This document shows, piece by piece, positions 5,355 to 7,037 of a stretch of 7,037 nucleotides of DNA (its first letter is position 1; every line of letters starts with the position of its first letter). The notes beneath the pieces are model-generated. The model worked only from the letters and a program-made list of their open reading frames with translations, did not search any database and had not been told where the DNA came from. Source of the DNA: DASXUC01 sp036505015. Lineage in GTDB: Bacteria; Sysuimicrobiota; Sysuimicrobiia; Sysuimicrobiales; Kaftiobacteriaceae. Location: contig DASXUC010000155.1 of NCBI GenBank assembly GCA_036505015.1, forward strand, positions 1 through 7,037. Reading direction: 5' to 3'. The position numbers were made by a program, and so were the translations under genes.

Positions 5355-6341
5355 ATGCCGATAAGAGTGGGTATCTTGGGGGCCGGGTTCATCGGCCGGG
5401 TCCACGCGCTGAATCTGCGCGCCGATAACCGCGTGCAGATCGCGGGCATCGCCGATGCCATACCGGCGGCGGCTCAGAAATTATCCGCCGAGGTGGCGGC
5501 TCCGGCATTCACCGACCTCGCCGGCCTGCTCGGCGCGGGGGTCGATGCCGTGTACGTCACCACGCCGAACACGACCCACGTCGAACCGGTCCTGACCGCG
5601 CTGAACGCAGGCGTCCACGTCTTTTCAGAGAAGCCTATGGCCACGTCGCTCGACGGCGCGCGGCGGATACGGGCCGCGGTGGGCTCGGGCCGCCGCGTGT
5701 ACCAGCTCGGATTCAACCGGCGATTCGCCAACGTCTATGCGTACGCCCGACGCCTGATCGACGAGGGCCGGATTGCGCCGCTGGTGGCGCAAATGAAGCA
5801 CAACCGCGGCGAACTCCAGCAGCCTCCGTGGACGTCGAACCCGGCCGTCACCGGCGGCTACCTCTATGAAACGCCGGTCCACCTGTTCGACATGGCGCGC
5901 TTCCTCTTCGGCGATGTGGTGGAGATCCAGGGCTGGGCCCGGCAGAGCGTCTACCGGGAGCCGGACGGGTTCACCATGCTGCTGCGGACGGCGTCGGACC
6001 TGATCACCTCGTTCACGAGTGTCGCCCACACCAGCTGGCTGTACCCGTACGAACGCGTCGAGGTCTACGGCGCGCACGCCTCGGTGGTCACCGAGGAGCT
6101 CGAGCGAGCCTGGTTCAGTTCCGGCGCGCGCGCGCAGGTGGAGGGCGTGGACTGCTTCCAGATGCCGTTCGAGCGGAAGTGGGGCTATGTCGTCGAAGAC
6201 CGCCTGTTCATCGATGCCGTCCTGGGGGAGCGCGCGCCCGCCGTCACGGCCGACGACGGCTACAAAGCGACGGAATTGGTGGAGGCGTGCTATCTGGCGG
6301 TGCGGGAGAATCGCACCGTGACGCTGCCGCTGGCGGGCTAA
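5355..6341 (+). CDS. Gfo/Idh/MocA-family oxidoreductase, inositol 2-dehydrogenase-like
   Basis: This 328-residue NAD(P)-dependent cytoplasmic dehydrogenase acts on a sugar or cyclitol. It has an N-terminal Rossmann domain with GAGFIG at 9-14, TTPNTTH at 69-75, and the catalytic-lysine motif EKP with Lys93. After it come GFNRRF at 119-124 and the C-terminal substrate domain (GGYLYETPVHLFDMARFLFG, 167-186). In the inositol dehydrogenase IolG the active site is Lys, Asp and His, in the pattern D-x3-H. Here His176 is kept but the Asp position is Glu172 (ETPVH), so the protein is not a textbook IolG. The end (DGYKATELVEACYLAVREN) is typical of the family. By context it could oxidise myo-inositol to scyllo-inosose, feeding the IolM- and IolI-like enzymes, but scyllo-inositol or another polyol is equally possible. 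It is flanked by palindromes 6 and 7, which are near-copies of each other. Confidence 0.9.
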   Translation: MPIRVGILGAGFIGRVHALNLRADNRVQIAGIADAIPAAAQKLSAEVAAPAFTDLAGLLGAGVDAVYVTTPNTTHVEPVLTALNAGVHVFSEKPMATSLDGARRIRAAVGSGRRVYQLGFNRRFANVYAYARRLIDEGRIAPLVAQMKHNRGELQQPPWTSNPAVTGGYLYETPVHLFDMARFLFGDVVEIQGWARQSVYREPDGFTMLLRTASDLITSFTSVAHTSWLYPYERVEVYGAHASVVTEELERAWFSSGARAQVEGVDCFQMPFERKWGYVVEDRLFIDAVLGERAPAVTADDGYKATELVEACYLAVRENRTVTLPLAG

Positions 6342-6345
6342 CTTC

Positions 6346-6412
6346 GTGAATAGTGAATCGTGAATCGCCAGACCTTGATTCCTCGATTCACCATTCACGA
6401 TTCACGATTCAC
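6346..6412. repeat. Palindrome 7: 7-nt tandem units (GTGAATC / GATTCAC), near-copy of palindrome 6
   Basis: This lies between the Gfo/Idh gene and the HAD phosphatase gene. There are three left units, gtgaata 6346, gtgaatc 6353 and gtgaatc 6360. The four right units are gattcac 6385, cattcac 6392, gattcac 6399 and gattcac 6406. The centre is 18 nt (6367-6384). Arm pairing is 19 of 21 over three units. It starts four bases after the TAA stop, with no U-tract after the right arm. Confidence 0.95.
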
Positions 6413-6441
6413 CTGACCACCACCGAAACATGGAATAGCCA

Positions 6442-7037
6442 ATGTACCGGTTACTAGTGGCCGACATCGACGGCACACTGATCACGTCCGAACGCCGGAT
6501 CCCTGATGCCGTGCGGGCGGCCGTCGCCGCCGCACAGGCGCGGGGCGTGCTGGTCTGTCTTGCCACGGGGCGCATCTGGCCGTCGGCCGAGCCGTTCGTG
6601 CTGGGCCTGGGCTCTGACCCGCCGGCGATCCTGGCCAATGGCGGGATCGTCTATGATTTCCGCGCCGACAAGGTGCTGCGGCAGGTTCCCTTGGCCTATG
6701 AACACGCGCGCGGCGTCCTGGAGTTGATGCGCTCATTCCCACGGGTCCAGCCACACCTGTACGCTCACAACCGCGTCTACGTCGGGCGCGTGAACGTCCA
6801 CAGTGAGCTGTACCGTCGTAAGGACAAGCTCGTGATCGAAGAGGTCGGTGATCTGCTCGCCTTCTTGCCGCCCGATCCGACAAAGATCCTGATCATCGGG
6901 GAGCGCCACGACCTGGTGGAGGCGGCCGCGGCCATCGGGCACCTGCCGTATCCGATCAACATGGTGTTCTCGGAGCATACGTACCTGGAGGTATTGCCCA
7001 CGGGAAGCTCGAAAGGCGCGGCGCTGGAGTTCGTCGC
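6442..7037 (+). CDS. Cof-type HAD-IIB phosphatase, 5' part; 3' end outside window
   Basis: The frame is open from ATG 6442 to the window edge, giving 198 codons, and an in-frame TAG at 6436 bars an earlier start. The N-terminus MYRLLVADIDGTLITSE carries the HAD nucleophile Asp8 and acid/base Asp10 (motif I). LATGR at 40-44 is motif II, AILANGGIVYD follows at 62-72, and Lys191 in TGSSKGAAL is motif III. The region between motifs II and III is the C2-type cap of the Cof/HAD-IIB subfamily. Motif IV (GDxxND) would lie beyond the window. These are cytoplasmic phosphatases of sugar phosphates, nucleotides or cofactor phosphates, and the substrate cannot be read from sequence. Position after a cyclitol gene set makes a sugar phosphate plausible. 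The Shine-Dalgarno is weak (GGAA at 6432-6435). Confidence 0.93.
   Translation, partial: MYRLLVADIDGTLITSERRIPDAVRAAVAAAQARGVLVCLATGRIWPSAEPFVLGLGSDPPAILANGGIVYDFRADKVLRQVPLAYEHARGVLELMRSFPRVQPHLYAHNRVYVGRVNVHSELYRRKDKLVIEEVGDLLAFLPPDPTKILIIGERHDLVEAAAAIGHLPYPINMVFSEHTYLEVLPTGSSKGAALEFV

Noticed and set aside
5625..6398. 257-codon open frame on the minus strand over the Gfo/Idh gene
   Set aside because: It is antisense to a clear family member, starts inside palindrome 7 and shows no recognisable domain. GC-rich codon bias commonly opens such frames.
1360..6412. CRISPR arrays
   Set aside because: Repeat units are only 7-9 nt, directly abutting, degenerate and inverted in the second arm. There are no spacers of equal length and no cas genes.

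Overview
This is a GC-rich bacterial window with eight co-directional + strand genes. Coding sequence fills everything except seven spacers of about 80-130 nt. Third codon positions are mostly G or C, and start codons are a mix of ATG, GTG and TTG. No 16S or other lineage marker is present, so I cannot place the organism. The gene mix and the unusual intergenic repeats suggest an uncultivated high-GC lineage, but that is an impression and not a result.

Left part (1-2161), housekeeping: the last 452 codons of glmS (glucosamine-6-phosphate synthase), a 55-residue Trm112/YcaR-type zinc-ribbon protein, and acpS (holo-ACP synthase). Middle part (2266-6341), sugar or cyclitol catabolism: a zinc MDR dehydrogenase resembling scyllo-inosose 3-dehydrogenase IolM of Thermotoga; a hydroxypyruvate-isomerase-like TIM barrel; an IolI-type inosose isomerase with all four metal ligands; and a Gfo/Idh/MocA NAD(P)-dependent oxidoreductase. 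Together these look like part of a myo-inositol (or related cyclitol) oxidation pathway. It would combine a Bacillus-type enzyme (IolI) with a Thermotoga-type enzyme (IolM). Right end (6442-7037): the 5' part of a Cof-type HAD-IIB phosphatase, cut by the window edge.

The most unusual signal lies between the genes. All seven gene junctions carry an imperfect palindrome whose two arms are each built of degenerate short tandem units. Unit length is 7, 8 or 9 nt depending on the site. The second arm repeats the unit in reverse-complement orientation, and the arms are separated by a non-repetitive centre, usually 15-20 nt. There are three unit classes: GCGTTCCC (8 nt, one site), GTCTNCCCN (9 nt, three sites) and RTGAAYC-like (7 nt, three sites). 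The arrays run up to, and in places into, the coding sequences. They supply stop codons, a probable start region, and a 33-residue low-complexity protein tail. None has a U-tract, so they are not ordinary intrinsic terminators. They look like a dispersed, homogenising family of 'tandem-repeat palindromes' that I cannot assign to a known class.
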